Origin: Ruegeria_C sp040830705 | Lineage (GTDB): Bacteria; Pseudomonadota; Alphaproteobacteria; Rhodobacterales; Rhodobacteraceae | Assembly: GCA_040830705.1 (NCBI GenBank) | Contig: JBFOME010000011.1 | Location: 248,001-312,000 of the forward strand | Direction: 5' to 3' | Length of the DNA: 64,000 bases | Part shown: positions 26,654 through 34,656 of the stretch, in pieces | How the letters are laid out: each line of letters starts with the position of its first letter | Numbering within the stretch: position 1 is the stretch's first letter | Made by a program: the position numbers and the translations under genes | Notes under the pieces: model-generated | Database searches by the model: none | What the model saw: only the letters and a program-made list of their open reading frames with translations | What the model was told of the DNA's origin: nothing

Positions 26654-27253
26654 TCAGCCCTTGCGCGCTTTCAACAGAGACCAGCCGCCGGTGATGACCA
26701 ACGCGGCCATTACGGCCTTGATTGCGTCACCCAGCAGGAAGGGGCTGACCCAGTAGGTCCAGATCGCGTCTGCCGAGGAGCCGACCCAGCTGCCTTCGAA
26801 ACCGAGCATGCCCGCAACGGCCATCGGCCATGCAACACCGGGGATGTAGAGAAGCGCGGAAATCGCAATGCAGACGATCGAGGTGCTCAAAACACCTTTG
26901 GCCAGACCGCGCTCTGCCGCCAGACCTGCCAGCCAGGCCATCCCGACAAAACCAACCAGGAAACCGATCGTTGCACTGGTCATGGCCAGGTTCTTGCCAC
27001 CTGCAAAGACCGGCAGACCAACGGCCCCCTCAGCCAAATAAGCCAGCAGCGTGACGGCCGCCAGGCGCGAGCCGAAGCTCAGGCCAACAATCAGGATCGC
27101 CAGCGTCTGCAGGGTAATCGGTACGGGCCACAAAGGCACACTGATCTGCGCGGCAACCGCAATGAACAGCGAACCGCCCAGAACCATCGCCGCCTTCCAA
27201 CCCAGTGCTTCAGAGCCGATGACGGCTTTGCCCAGAACAGTTTCGCGAGTCAT
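26654..27253 (-). CDS. bioY: BioY family biotin transporter
   Basis: A 199-residue membrane protein with about six transmembrane helices, the substrate-binding S component for biotin uptake. Family features are 'ISVPLWPVPITLQTLAILIVGL' and 'AYLAEGAVGLPVFAGG' near the N-terminal half and 'GFLVGFVGMAWLAGLAAERG'. The ATG at 27253 has GAGGAG 7 bases upstream, and the in-frame extension to 27307 is rejected. No bioM/bioN energising genes are adjacent, so it may act alone or with a shared module. A palindrome lies in its promoter. Confidence 0.93.
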   Translation of the reverse strand: MTRETVLGKAVIGSEALGWKAAMVLGGSLFIAVAAQISVPLWPVPITLQTLAILIVGLSFGSRLAAVTLLAYLAEGAVGLPVFAGGKNLAMTSATIGFLVGFVGMAWLAGLAAERGLAKGVLSTSIVCIAISALLYIPGVAWPMAVAGMLGFEGSWVGSSADAIWTYWVSPFLLGDAIKAVMAALVITGGWSLLKARKG

Positions 27254-27276
27254 TTCGTATCTCCTCAGAATTTGGC

Positions 27277-27307
27277 GCATAATTTTGCTGCATGTGCAAA
27301 ATGTCAA
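27277..27307 (-). promoter_or_regulatory. bioY promoter with palindromic candidate operator
   Basis: On the minus strand a perfect TTGACA -35 hexamer occupies 27307-27302. A spaced palindrome ATTTTGC-N7-GCAAAAT covers 27282-27302, immediately downstream, between the -35 and the probable -10 (AATTAT/TTATGC, 27284-27277). This is a typical repressor position. It does not match the BioR consensus (TTATMKATAA) I know for alphaproteobacterial biotin genes. Confidence 0.55.
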
Positions 27308-27352
27308 GCAACCCGGCTTGAATCACGGAGAAAAGGATGAAATCAGCGGCCC

Positions 27353-27997
27353 ATGAGTGAAATCAGGAAAACCGCCCTTATCACCGGTGCGTCCCGCGGT
27401 CTTGGCTTTGCGATGGCCGAGGCGCTCGCCCCCGAGTATCACATAATTGCCGTGGGCCGCACAACCGGCGCATTGGAAGAACTGGATGACCGCATTCAGG
27501 CCAAAGGTGGCGCGGCGACGCTGGCACCGTTGGACATCACCGACAAGAACGCGATGGCGACGCTCTGCCGCGGTATTCACGACCGTTGGGGCACGCTGGA
27601 CCTGTGGCTGCACACCGCGATCCATGCCGCGCCGCTGACACCAGCGATGTTCGTTGAGGGCAAGGATTGGGACAAGTCGCTGGCCGTGAACACAAATGCA
27701 ACCGCGCTGTTGATCTCTTATGTCGCGCCGCTGCTGGGCGAGGCCGGTCAGGCTGTGTTCTTTGACGATCCTCGCGCGGGCGAGAAGTTTTTTGGCAGCT
27801 ACGGCGCGACCAAGGCAGCACAGATGGCGCTGGCGCAAAGCTGGGCCGCCGAAACCGAGCGGACTGGACCCAAGGTGCAGATCCTTACGCCGGAACCGAT
27901 GGGCACGGCGTTGCGTGCCCGGTTCTTTCCCGGTGAGGATAGGTCGGCGCTGGCCAACCCGTCGGATGAGGCCACAAGGCTGTTGGCCGCGCTTTAA
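27353..27997 (+). CDS. SDR-family protein lacking the usual catalytic serine
   Basis: A 214-residue short-chain dehydrogenase/reductase-like protein. The cofactor motif TGASRGLG (residues ~11-18) and the YxxxK pair in 'SYGATKAAQMAL' are intact. The stretch before Tyr reads 'QAVFFDDPRAGEKFFGSYGATK' in form, so the position 12-13 residues before the tyrosine that usually holds the catalytic serine is Phe/Asp. 'NTNATALL' replaces the usual NNAG. It may bind a nucleotide without normal oxidoreductase chemistry. It is transcribed divergently from bioY. Confidence 0.85.
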   Translation: MSEIRKTALITGASRGLGFAMAEALAPEYHIIAVGRTTGALEELDDRIQAKGGAATLAPLDITDKNAMATLCRGIHDRWGTLDLWLHTAIHAAPLTPAMFVEGKDWDKSLAVNTNATALLISYVAPLLGEAGQAVFFDDPRAGEKFFGSYGATKAAQMALAQSWAAETERTGPKVQILTPEPMGTALRARFFPGEDRSALANPSDEATRLLAAL

Positions 27998-28842
27998 CCG
28001 CCGGTAAGCCGCACGCCCTGACGGCCCGCAAGATCGACAAAGAACTGCCAGGCGACGCGGCCCGAGCGCGCGCCGCGCGTGGCCTGCCATTCGATCGCCT
28101 CAGCGCGCAAGGTGTCGGGCTCGGATTCGACGCCATAGGCCGCGCAATAGCCGTCGATCATCGCCAGATATTCGTCCTGCGTGCAAGGATGGAAGCCCAG
28201 CCAAAGCCCGAACCGGTCGCTGAGCGACACCTTCTCTTCCACCGCCTCGGACGGGTTGATAGCGCTGGAGCGTTCGTTTTCGATCATGTCGCGCGGCATC
28301 AGGTGGCGGCGGTTCGACGTGGCATAAAAGACCACGTTCTCCGGCCGCCCCTCGATCCCGCCATCCAGCACCGCTTTGAGGCTTTTGTAATGCTGGTCGT
28401 CATGGCTGAAGGACAGGTCATCACAAAACAGAATGAACCGATACGGCGCGCTGCGCAGGTGGTTCAGCAGTCGCCCGACCGAGGGCAGATCCTCGCGCTG
28501 TAGCTCGATCAGCTTCAGATCCGGGAATTCTGGTTGAAGCGCGCCATGCACTGCCTTGACAAGGCTTGATTTCCCCATACCACGCGCACCCCAGAGAAGC
28601 GCGTTATTTGCCTTAAACCCTTTGGCAAAGCGGCGCGTATTGTCGGCCAGCGTGTCTCGTGAGCGGTTGATGCCCAGCAGCAACCCCAGATCGACCCGGT
28701 TGACCTCGCCCACCGGCTCCAGCCGTTCCGGGGATACATGCCAGACAAAGGCGGTGGCGCTGGCAAAATCGGGCGCAGCAAGCGGCGCGGGCGACATACG
28801 CTCCAGCGCCTCGGCGATGCGGGTCAATGCGTCTTGGTCCAA
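27994..28842 (-). CDS. DUF815-family ATP-binding protein
   Basis: About 282 residues. It is an AAA-like ATPase of the DUF815 family: 'LLLGINRSRDTLADNTRRFAKGFKANNALLWGARGMGKSSLVKAVH' includes Walker A GARGMGKSS. Walker B 'RFILFCDDLSFSHDDQ' and 'VVFYATSNRRHLMPRDM' follow. The cellular role is unknown. I favour the TTG at 28842 because a GGGAGG site lies about 8 bases upstream. The frame is open to 28899 but without a good site. It converges with the SDR gene, with a 4-base overlap. Confidence 0.85.
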   Translation of the reverse strand: MDQDALTRIAEALERMSPAPLAAPDFASATAFVWHVSPERLEPVGEVNRVDLGLLLGINRSRDTLADNTRRFAKGFKANNALLWGARGMGKSSLVKAVHGALQPEFPDLKLIELQREDLPSVGRLLNHLRSAPYRFILFCDDLSFSHDDQHYKSLKAVLDGGIEGRPENVVFYATSNRRHLMPRDMIENERSSAINPSEAVEEKVSLSDRFGLWLGFHPCTQDEYLAMIDGYCAAYGVESEPDTLRAEAIEWQATRGARSGRVAWQFFVDLAGRQGVRLTGG

Positions 28843-28910
28843 CAGAAAGCCTCCCGGTCTTGTGGACGGTGTCAAAGCATGGATTGCGCCGGGCAACAAG
28901 CGCCGCCACG

Positions 28911-28939
28911 AAAAACGCGCCCGGAGGGGACCGGGCGCG
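28911..28939 (-). terminator. Rho-independent terminator of the tat operon
   Basis: CGCGCCCGG (28916-28924) and CCGGGCGCG (28931-28939) form a perfect 9-bp stem with a 6-base loop, followed on the minus strand by TTTTT. It lies 22 bases after the tatC stop. Confidence 0.9.
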
Positions 28940-28961
28940 CCTGTTTCAAGGGCAATGAGAG

Positions 28962-29837
28962 TTAGCTGGTCTTGTCTAACTCGTCGGACAGATCCATGTC
29001 ATCCGCCTCTTCATCGTCGTAGTAGCCATCAGCGCGCAATTGCTCCTCGCGCTTTTTCTCGACGCGGGCGACGAGGAAGATCGAGACTTCATATAGCCCG
29101 TAGACCACCACAAACAGGATCACCTGAGTGATGACATCCGGTGGTGTGACCAAAGCGGCCAGAACCAGAATGCCCACCACCGCGTATTTGCGGACTGCGC
29201 CTAACCCTTCGGCGCTGACCAGCCCGGCCTTGCCCATCAGCGTCAACAGCACGGGCAGCTGGAAGCAGAGCCCAAAGGCCACGATGAACTTGATCGTGAG
29301 GTTCAGGTATTCCTGCGCCGACCCCTGAAACACCACGCTCAGCGGGGCAGCGGCATCTGTGGGCAGTGCCTCACCCTCGGCCCCGAATTGCTGGAACCCG
29401 AGGAAGAAGTCGTAAGCCAATGGTGTCACGACATAAAAAGCAAACGACGCCCCCAGCAGGAACATGAAGGGCGAAGCGATCAGGAAGGGCAGAAACGCGC
29501 CCTTTTCGGACTTGTAAAGCCCTGGTGCCACAAACCGCCACATCTGCATCCCGATATAGGGAAAGGCCAGAATGAACCCGCCCAGCAGCGAGACCTTGAT
29601 GGCGACAAAGAAACCTTCCTGCGGCGATATGAAAATCAACCCGCAATCCTGCCCGCGCTCGTTCAGCACCTCGCAGAGCGGTGCGGTGAGGAAGTTGAAG
29701 ATCGGCGTCGCAACGGTGAAGCAGATGATCATGCCGACCAGAAACGCCACTACGCAGTGAATGAGCCGCGTGCGCAGTTCGGCCAGATGTTCGATCAGCG
29801 GGGCCGCGGAATCGTCGATCTCGTCTGTCTTGCTCAT
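28962..29837 (-). CDS. tatC: Sec-independent protein translocase TatC
   Basis: A 291-residue inner-membrane protein with six transmembrane segments that recognises twin-arginine signal peptides. The N-terminal 'PLIEHLAELRTRLIHCV' and 'ISPQEGFFVAIKVSLLGGFILAFPYI' are family hallmarks. A charged C-terminal tail of ~35 residues (EQLRADGYYDDEEADDMDLSDELDKTS) is longer than in E. coli. It overlaps tatB by ATGA. Confidence 0.97.
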   Translation of the reverse strand: MSKTDEIDDSAAPLIEHLAELRTRLIHCVVAFLVGMIICFTVATPIFNFLTAPLCEVLNERGQDCGLIFISPQEGFFVAIKVSLLGGFILAFPYIGMQMWRFVAPGLYKSEKGAFLPFLIASPFMFLLGASFAFYVVTPLAYDFFLGFQQFGAEGEALPTDAAAPLSVVFQGSAQEYLNLTIKFIVAFGLCFQLPVLLTLMGKAGLVSAEGLGAVRKYAVVGILVLAALVTPPDVITQVILFVVVYGLYEVSIFLVARVEKKREEQLRADGYYDDEEADDMDLSDELDKTS

Positions 29838-30292
29838 GATTTGGTCTCGGGTTTGAGCGCCGCTTCGGCTTCTTCGGCCTTGGCCAGCGCCTCTTCGGCC
29901 TCGCGGGCCTTGCGTTCGGCTGCCTTGCGTGCGGCAGAAGCCTGGATCTTCTTGGCCTGTTCGGCGCGTTCGGCGGCCAGCTTGCCGGTCTCGCTGTCGG
30001 GGTCGAACTTGCTCGGGTCCATACTATCGGTCAGGTCCTTGGATACCTGTTTGACGCTGTCCATCGCGGTATTCACCGGATTGGTCGCGGCCTTGAGCCC
30101 CTTGGTGATGTCATTCACCCCGGCCTCGTCCGCAGCCTCGTTCATGGCCTGGCTAAACTCGCGCGCCATACCGCGCGCCTTGCCGACCCATTGGCCCACA
30201 TTACGGAAAAGAACCGGCAGGTCCTTTGGCCCCACAACGATCAGAGCCACGATGCCGATGACCAGTAACTCGGTCCAGCCCAGGTCGAACAT
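29834..30292 (-). CDS. tatB: Sec-independent protein translocase TatB
   Basis: A 152-residue protein with one N-terminal membrane helix beginning 'MFDLGWTELLVIGIVALIVVGPKDLPVLFRNVG'. This contains the TatB-specific Glu in the helix and the GPKDLP hinge. An amphipathic helix and a charged Ala/Glu/Lys-rich tail follow. It works with TatC in substrate binding. It starts 6 bases after the tatA stop. Confidence 0.96.
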   Translation of the reverse strand: MFDLGWTELLVIGIVALIVVGPKDLPVLFRNVGQWVGKARGMAREFSQAMNEAADEAGVNDITKGLKAATNPVNTAMDSVKQVSKDLTDSMDPSKFDPDSETGKLAAERAEQAKKIQASAARKAAERKAREAEEALAKAEEAEAALKPETKS

Positions 30293-30298
30293 GTGCGT

Positions 30299-30514
30299 TT
30301 AGGCCTTGTCTTTGTCGGACTCGGGCGTGACGTCCTTGGCCAGGTCCGAGGCATCCTGCTCGATCTCTTCGGTGCCTTCCTTGATGCCCTTCTTAAACGA
30401 GGTGATGCCCTTGCCCACTTCGCCCATGAGCGAGCTGATCTTGCCGCGTCCGAACAGGACCAGAACCACGACTGCGATCAGCAGAATGCCCGGAAGGCCG
30501 ATATTGTTCAGCAT
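30299..30514 (-). CDS. tatA: Sec-independent protein translocase TatA
   Basis: A 71-residue pore-forming subunit: 'IGLPGILLIAVVVLVLFGRGKISSLMGEVGKGITSFKKGI' shows the single helix, the FGRGK hinge and the amphipathic helix. The ATG at 30514 has an AAGGAGAG site. Upstream in-frame sequence is not TatA-like. First gene of tatABC. Confidence 0.96.
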   Translation of the reverse strand: MLNNIGLPGILLIAVVVLVLFGRGKISSLMGEVGKGITSFKKGIKEGTEEIEQDASDLAKDVTPESDKDKA

Positions 30515-30737
30515 GAAATCTCTCCTTGTTTGAGGCGCGATGGCGCCACTCCCCATTGATCTGACCGTGATGTAGCGCAGCGCCCCAAGCCGGGGGAAGC
30601 GTAGGCAGTCGGAATTCCCGCCGAATTGATCCGCAGTCATGCATTTTTTGCGGCGGCCTTGATCCAACTGACAGGTTTATGTCAGTTGTGGGTTGCTAGG
30701 TCCAGCCCATCGACAACCCAACCAAGGAGTACTGGAC

Positions 30738-31043
30738 ATGACCCATGTTGCCGAAATCGTCACCTTTCGCCTGACCGAGGGCGTTACAGCCGATGCATTC
30801 CTGACGCTGAGCGAACCAATCGAGGCTTTCGTGCGCGCGAATCCTGGCTTTCTGCGTCGTCAGTTGAGTTTGGGCGCGGATGGCAGTTGGACCGACTATG
30901 TTGTCTGGACCGATATGGAAACCGCACAGGCCGTGGCCAAAACCTTTCCAGAGCAGGACTTCGCCCCGGCACTGATGGCGGCAATTGACCCCGAAAGCGT
31001 CAAGATGCGGCATGAGCATATTCAGCGGAACATGGCCGCATGA
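30738..31043 (+). CDS. Small dimeric alpha/beta-barrel (ABM-like) protein
   Basis: A 101-residue protein: 'VAEIVTFRLTEGVTADAFLTLSEPIEAFVRANPGFLRRQL' followed by 'GSWTDYVVWTDMETAQAVA' has the strand-helix pattern of antibiotic-biosynthesis-monooxygenase-like ferredoxin-fold proteins. No catalytic residues can be named. The ATG has AAGGAG 9 bases upstream. It precedes the YafY-type regulator by 27 bases on the same strand, a pairing suggesting that the regulator controls it. Confidence 0.75.
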   Translation: MTHVAEIVTFRLTEGVTADAFLTLSEPIEAFVRANPGFLRRQLSLGADGSWTDYVVWTDMETAQAVAKTFPEQDFAPALMAAIDPESVKMRHEHIQRNMAA

Positions 31044-31070
31044 CGCCTGCCCCACGAACAGGCCAGGGCC

Positions 31071-31739
31071 ATGCGCCGCACTGATCGCCTGTTCGATATC
31101 ATCCAGATCCTGCGCGACGGCAAACTGCACCGCGCGCAGGACATTGCGGACCGGCTGGAAGTGTCGGTCCGCACGATCTATCGCGACATGGACACGCTGG
31201 TAGCCTCTGGCATCCCGGTCGAGGGCGAGCGCGGCGTGGGCTATATGGTGCGAGAGGCGATCACACTGCCGCCGCTGACCCTGACCGCCGATGAACTGGA
31301 GGCGCTCAATCTGGGAATGGCGATCGTGGCCGAGGCCGCCGATCCCGATCTGCGGGCGGCGGCGGAGTCACTGGCCGACAAAGTGGATGCGGTGCTGCCG
31401 ACAGAGGTGATAAGCGAGGCGGACACGTGGAAATTCGCGGTCTACCCCTTTGCCGACGCCGCACGCGGCTTCACGCATATGGCGCCGCTCAGGGCCGCGA
31501 TCAAATCCCGCCAAAAGCTCGACCTGACCTATCGCCGCATCGACGGCACGCTGACCCACCGCAAGATCCGCCCGCTGCATATGGAATATTGGGGCCGGGT
31601 CTGGACCCTGACCGCCTGGTGCGAGACGCGCGAAGACTTCCGCGTTTTCCGGGTCGATCTGATCGAAGAGATGACCCCCCTGCCCGAACTGTTCGTGGAC
31701 GAACCCGGCAAGCGCTTGTCGGATTACGTGCCGGATTGA
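31071..31739 (+). CDS. YafY-type transcriptional regulator (HTH plus WYL domain)
   Basis: A 222-residue protein. The N-terminal winged helix 'RRTDRLFDIIQILRDGKLHRAQDIADRLEVSVRTIYRDMDTL' is of the HTH_11/DeoR type. The remainder is a WYL domain ('KLDLTYRRIDGTLTHRKIRPLHMEYWGRVWTLTAWCETREDFRVFRVDLI'). WYL domains sense small ligands or nucleic acids. The likely target is its own operon with the ABM-like gene. Confidence 0.9.
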   Translation: MRRTDRLFDIIQILRDGKLHRAQDIADRLEVSVRTIYRDMDTLVASGIPVEGERGVGYMVREAITLPPLTLTADELEALNLGMAIVAEAADPDLRAAAESLADKVDAVLPTEVISEADTWKFAVYPFADAARGFTHMAPLRAAIKSRQKLDLTYRRIDGTLTHRKIRPLHMEYWGRVWTLTAWCETREDFRVFRVDLIEEMTPLPELFVDEPGKRLSDYVPD

Positions 31740-31752
31740 GAGACGTGCCCGC

Positions 31753-32562
31753 TCAGGACCATTCAATCGGGTCCAGCCGGAATAGTTTCGACAATTGTTC
31801 GTAAACCTCAGGGACATCGGCTTTTAGGGCTTGGGGGCGCTCGAAGAACACCTCGACCGAAACCGCAAAAAACTCCTCATGCCCTTCCGCGCCATAAGGG
31901 TCGATCACTGTCCTCTGCCCGGCTTCAACCGCGTGCAAATGAGCGTCAAAAGCGCTCAGGAACACGCGCTCCCACTCGGCAAAGCTCTGCCCCTCGGCGA
32001 GCAGCGGCACACCGTTGGTGCGGCCGGACAGGTCATCGATCTGATGGGCAAATTCGTGAAAGACGACATTTTGCCCGTCATGATCGTTCAGACCGCCCTG
32101 CTGGCTATGCGCCCAGGACAGAATAACTGGGCCGCGATCCCAGCTTTCGCCGGTGCGCACCACCTCCTGTTCGGTCACAACATAGCCGGAATGGCGACGC
32201 TGGCGCGATTTGAAAGCGTTGGGATAGATCAGGACCGTTGTCAGATTCTCGTACCAAAGTGGGCTGTTGACGACGAGCAGACAGGCCTGCGCCGCAATCG
32301 ACAGACGCATCTCTTCGGTCACCTCCAACCCGTCGCAGCCGACGAAATCCACCTGATCCAGAAACAGGTTCACCTTACCGTCGATTTTGGCGCGCAATTC
32401 TGTCGGAAGCCTGCGCAGAATCGGAACCAGCTTGTCGATGGTCGCGTGCTGATCGTCGGACAGAGGCGTTTCCAGCAATTGGCGGCGCGTTTGTTGTTTC
32501 GACCAGTAGCGATAGCCCAGCACCGCCGCGATCAGGATCAGTATGGCAACGAAGATCAACAT
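31753..32562 (-). CDS. mtfA: M90-family zinc peptidase (MtfA-like)
   Basis: A 269-residue protein with one N-terminal membrane anchor (MLIFVAILILIAAVLGY) and the metallopeptidase motif HEFAHQID (HExxH) near residue 170. Downstream 'EEFFAVSVEVFFERP' supplies the third ligand glutamate of the MtfA family. E. coli MtfA (soluble) binds the Mlc repressor and cleaves small peptides; here the anchor is an addition. It lies 24 bases downstream of an Lrp-family gene, so the two are probably cotranscribed. Confidence 0.9.
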   Translation of the reverse strand: MLIFVAILILIAAVLGYRYWSKQQTRRQLLETPLSDDQHATIDKLVPILRRLPTELRAKIDGKVNLFLDQVDFVGCDGLEVTEEMRLSIAAQACLLVVNSPLWYENLTTVLIYPNAFKSRQRRHSGYVVTEQEVVRTGESWDRGPVILSWAHSQQGGLNDHDGQNVVFHEFAHQIDDLSGRTNGVPLLAEGQSFAEWERVFLSAFDAHLHAVEAGQRTVIDPYGAEGHEEFFAVSVEVFFERPQALKADVPEVYEQLSKLFRLDPIEWS

Positions 32563-32586
32563 GGGGTGACCTGCTTCGAAATGGAA

Positions 32587-33048
32587 CTACAGCGGCAGGG
32601 GCCGGGCTTCGGCAATCGCTTCCATCGCGAAATATGAAGTGACGCTGTCCAACTCAACCTTTTCGATCAGGCGCTGATAGACCTTGTCATAACTGGTCAT
32701 GTCCTGTGTCACGACCTTGAGCTGGTAATCGTAATTCCCGCCGATCCGGTGGAAATCGACAACTTCGGGGATGGTCAGCACATGGCGGCGAAACGCCTGA
32801 AGCCACTCCGCCGAATGGTGGCGGGTGCGCAGCATAACGAAGACCACCAGATTCAGCCCCAGCTTTTCCCGTGCGATACGGGCGCGCGACCCTTGCAGCA
32901 CGCCTGCCTCGGTCAGTGCCCTCAGCCGCCGCCAGCAGGCGTTTTGCGACAGTCCCACCCGGTCGGCCAGATCGCGCTGCGACAGGCTGGCATCCAATTG
33001 CATCTCGCGCAGCAGCTTGAGGTCAATATGATCTATTTTTTCGGACAT
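32587..33048 (-). CDS. Lrp/AsnC-family transcriptional regulator
   Basis: A 153-residue regulator with the N-terminal HTH 'KIDHIDLKLLREMQLDASLSQRDLADRVGLSQNACWRRLRAL' and the C-terminal RAM domain ('VDFHRIGGNYDYQLKVVTQDM'). Lrp/AsnC proteins sense amino acids. It is transcribed divergently from a class V aminotransferase gene across a 101-base AT-rich region, which suggests it controls that gene. Confidence 0.92.
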   Translation of the reverse strand: MSEKIDHIDLKLLREMQLDASLSQRDLADRVGLSQNACWRRLRALTEAGVLQGSRARIAREKLGLNLVVFVMLRTRHHSAEWLQAFRRHVLTIPEVVDFHRIGGNYDYQLKVVTQDMTSYDKVYQRLIEKVELDSVTSYFAMEAIAEARPLPL

Positions 33049-33149
33049 ATCAGATCATATGACACATAATTAGCGGATTTTCTATAAAGTTTGGTAAAGT
33101 TTTTTCAAGCAGAGAGGGTCACGTTGGTTGTAGAACAGGAGTTTGACCC
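33049..33149. promoter_or_regulatory. Divergent lrp / aminotransferase control region
   Basis: An AT-rich 101-base region holding TCATATGA (33055-33062, a perfect palindrome), a wider imperfect repeat CATAT-N6-ATATG (33046-33061), and a TATAAA-like element near 33082. These suit overlapping promoters and an Lrp-type site, although no single consensus match is decisive. Confidence 0.45.
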
Positions 33150-34568
33150 ATGCCGCTCAATCAGTTTCGCAATACCATAGAAGCCGCCATTCACGCCGGA
33201 AAGTTGCAGGACGGGCTGATCGGCGAAGGGGTCATGATCCCTGGTCTTTTTGGTGATGTGCCACTTGTCTATGCCGACTACGTCGCGTCCGGCCGTGCCA
33301 TGCGGCAGGTTGAGGAGTTCATCGCGACGCAGGTGCTGCCCTATTATGCCAATAGCCATACCGAGGCGTCCTATTGCGGCGCCTACATGACCCGGCTTCG
33401 CAGCGCCGCTCGGGCGGAGATCGCGCGGGCGGTCAATGCGGGCAAAGAGGATGCGGTGATCTTCACAGGCTCAGGTGCCACTGCCGGGCTGAACCGGCTG
33501 GTGAGCCTTTTGGGCGTGAACGAAGCGGAGCGCCCGGTTGTGTTCATCGGGCCCTATGAACATCACTCCAACATCCTGCCCTGGCGCGAGAGCAAGGCTG
33601 AGGTGGTGGAGATCCCCGAAGCGGCTGGCGGCGGTGTTGATCTGGATGCGCTGGAGGTCGCCCTCGCCGCCCATGCGGAAGCTGACCTGTTAATCGGCAG
33701 CTTCTCGGCAGCCTCGAACGTGACCGGCATCCTCACCGATCCCGATCCGGTCAGCCGCCTGCTGCGATCCCATGGCGCGCGGGTGATCTGGGACTATGCA
33801 GGTGGCGGTCCCTATCTGTCCATCGACATGTGTTCGGGCGGCGATGCGCAAAAGGACGCGGTAGTGATCTCACCACACAAGTTCCCAGGCGGGCCAGGAG
33901 CGTCGGGTGTTCTGGTCGTCAACAAAGATGCGGTTCAGCGTACTTGCCCCAGCTGGCCTGGCGGCGGCACCGTGTCTTTTGTCTCGCCCTGGCGGCATGA
34001 TTACAGTGACGATCTGGCGGCGCGAGAAGAGGCCGGGACACCCAATGTGATCGGCGATATCCGCGCGGCACTTGCCTTCATCATCAAGGACGTGGTGGGA
34101 GAGCCCTACATCGCTGAGCGCGAGGCACGCTATAACGAGATGGCGTTGGAAGGATGGGGCGACAACCCGCACCTGACCTTGTTGGGCACCAACAGCCCAC
34201 ATCGCCTGCCGATCTTTTCTTTCCTCGTGCGCGACGATATCGGCCAGCCGGTCCATCAGCAGCTTTTCACGAGGATGCTGAGCGACGTCTGTGGCATCCA
34301 GGCCCGCGGCGGCTGCGCTTGCGCAGGACCTTACGCCCACCGCTTGCTGGGGATTGACCAAGAGGCGTCCCAAAATCTGCATGACGAACTGGCGGCGGGG
34401 CACGAGCTCAGCAAACCGGGCTGGGTGCGGCTGAACTTTTCGTATCTGATGCGCGAAGACACGGTGCGGTTCATCATAGATGCGGTCAACGACCTGACCC
34501 GCCGTACAGCTGAGCTTGCGCCGCATTACAAAGTTGACGCAACGACAGCCCGATTTAAGGCCGCCTGA
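33150..34568 (+). CDS. Class V aminotransferase / cysteine desulfurase-like protein
   Basis: A 472-residue PLP enzyme with 'VYADYVASGRAMRQVEEFI' and 'FTGSGATAGLNRLVSLL'. The PLP lysine is in 'VVISPHKFPGGPGASGVLV' and a cysteine-rich active loop reads 'GGCACAGPYAHRLLG'. It is longer than housekeeping IscS/SufS and belongs to the SufS/isopenicillin-epimerase-like group. The control gene is a divergent Lrp regulator, which favours an amino-acid catabolic role over Fe-S assembly. No suf or isc genes are nearby. Confidence 0.85.
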   Translation: MPLNQFRNTIEAAIHAGKLQDGLIGEGVMIPGLFGDVPLVYADYVASGRAMRQVEEFIATQVLPYYANSHTEASYCGAYMTRLRSAARAEIARAVNAGKEDAVIFTGSGATAGLNRLVSLLGVNEAERPVVFIGPYEHHSNILPWRESKAEVVEIPEAAGGGVDLDALEVALAAHAEADLLIGSFSAASNVTGILTDPDPVSRLLRSHGARVIWDYAGGGPYLSIDMCSGGDAQKDAVVISPHKFPGGPGASGVLVVNKDAVQRTCPSWPGGGTVSFVSPWRHDYSDDLAAREEAGTPNVIGDIRAALAFIIKDVVGEPYIAEREARYNEMALEGWGDNPHLTLLGTNSPHRLPIFSFLVRDDIGQPVHQQLFTRMLSDVCGIQARGGCACAGPYAHRLLGIDQEASQNLHDELAAGHELSKPGWVRLNFSYLMREDTVRFIIDAVNDLTRRTAELAPHYKVDATTARFKAA

Positions 34569-34656
34569 CACAGGAGAATGTGACCCAGATTACATCCAAT
34601 TCCGCAGCTCCAAGGCAGATTGTTTCCATATTTATTTCTGCCATTGGAGCATTGGT

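Noticed and set aside
26264..27340. A 358-residue plus-strand open frame across the alcohol dehydrogenase and bioY
   Set aside because: It spans two well-supported minus-strand genes and a terminator, with low-complexity basic sequence.
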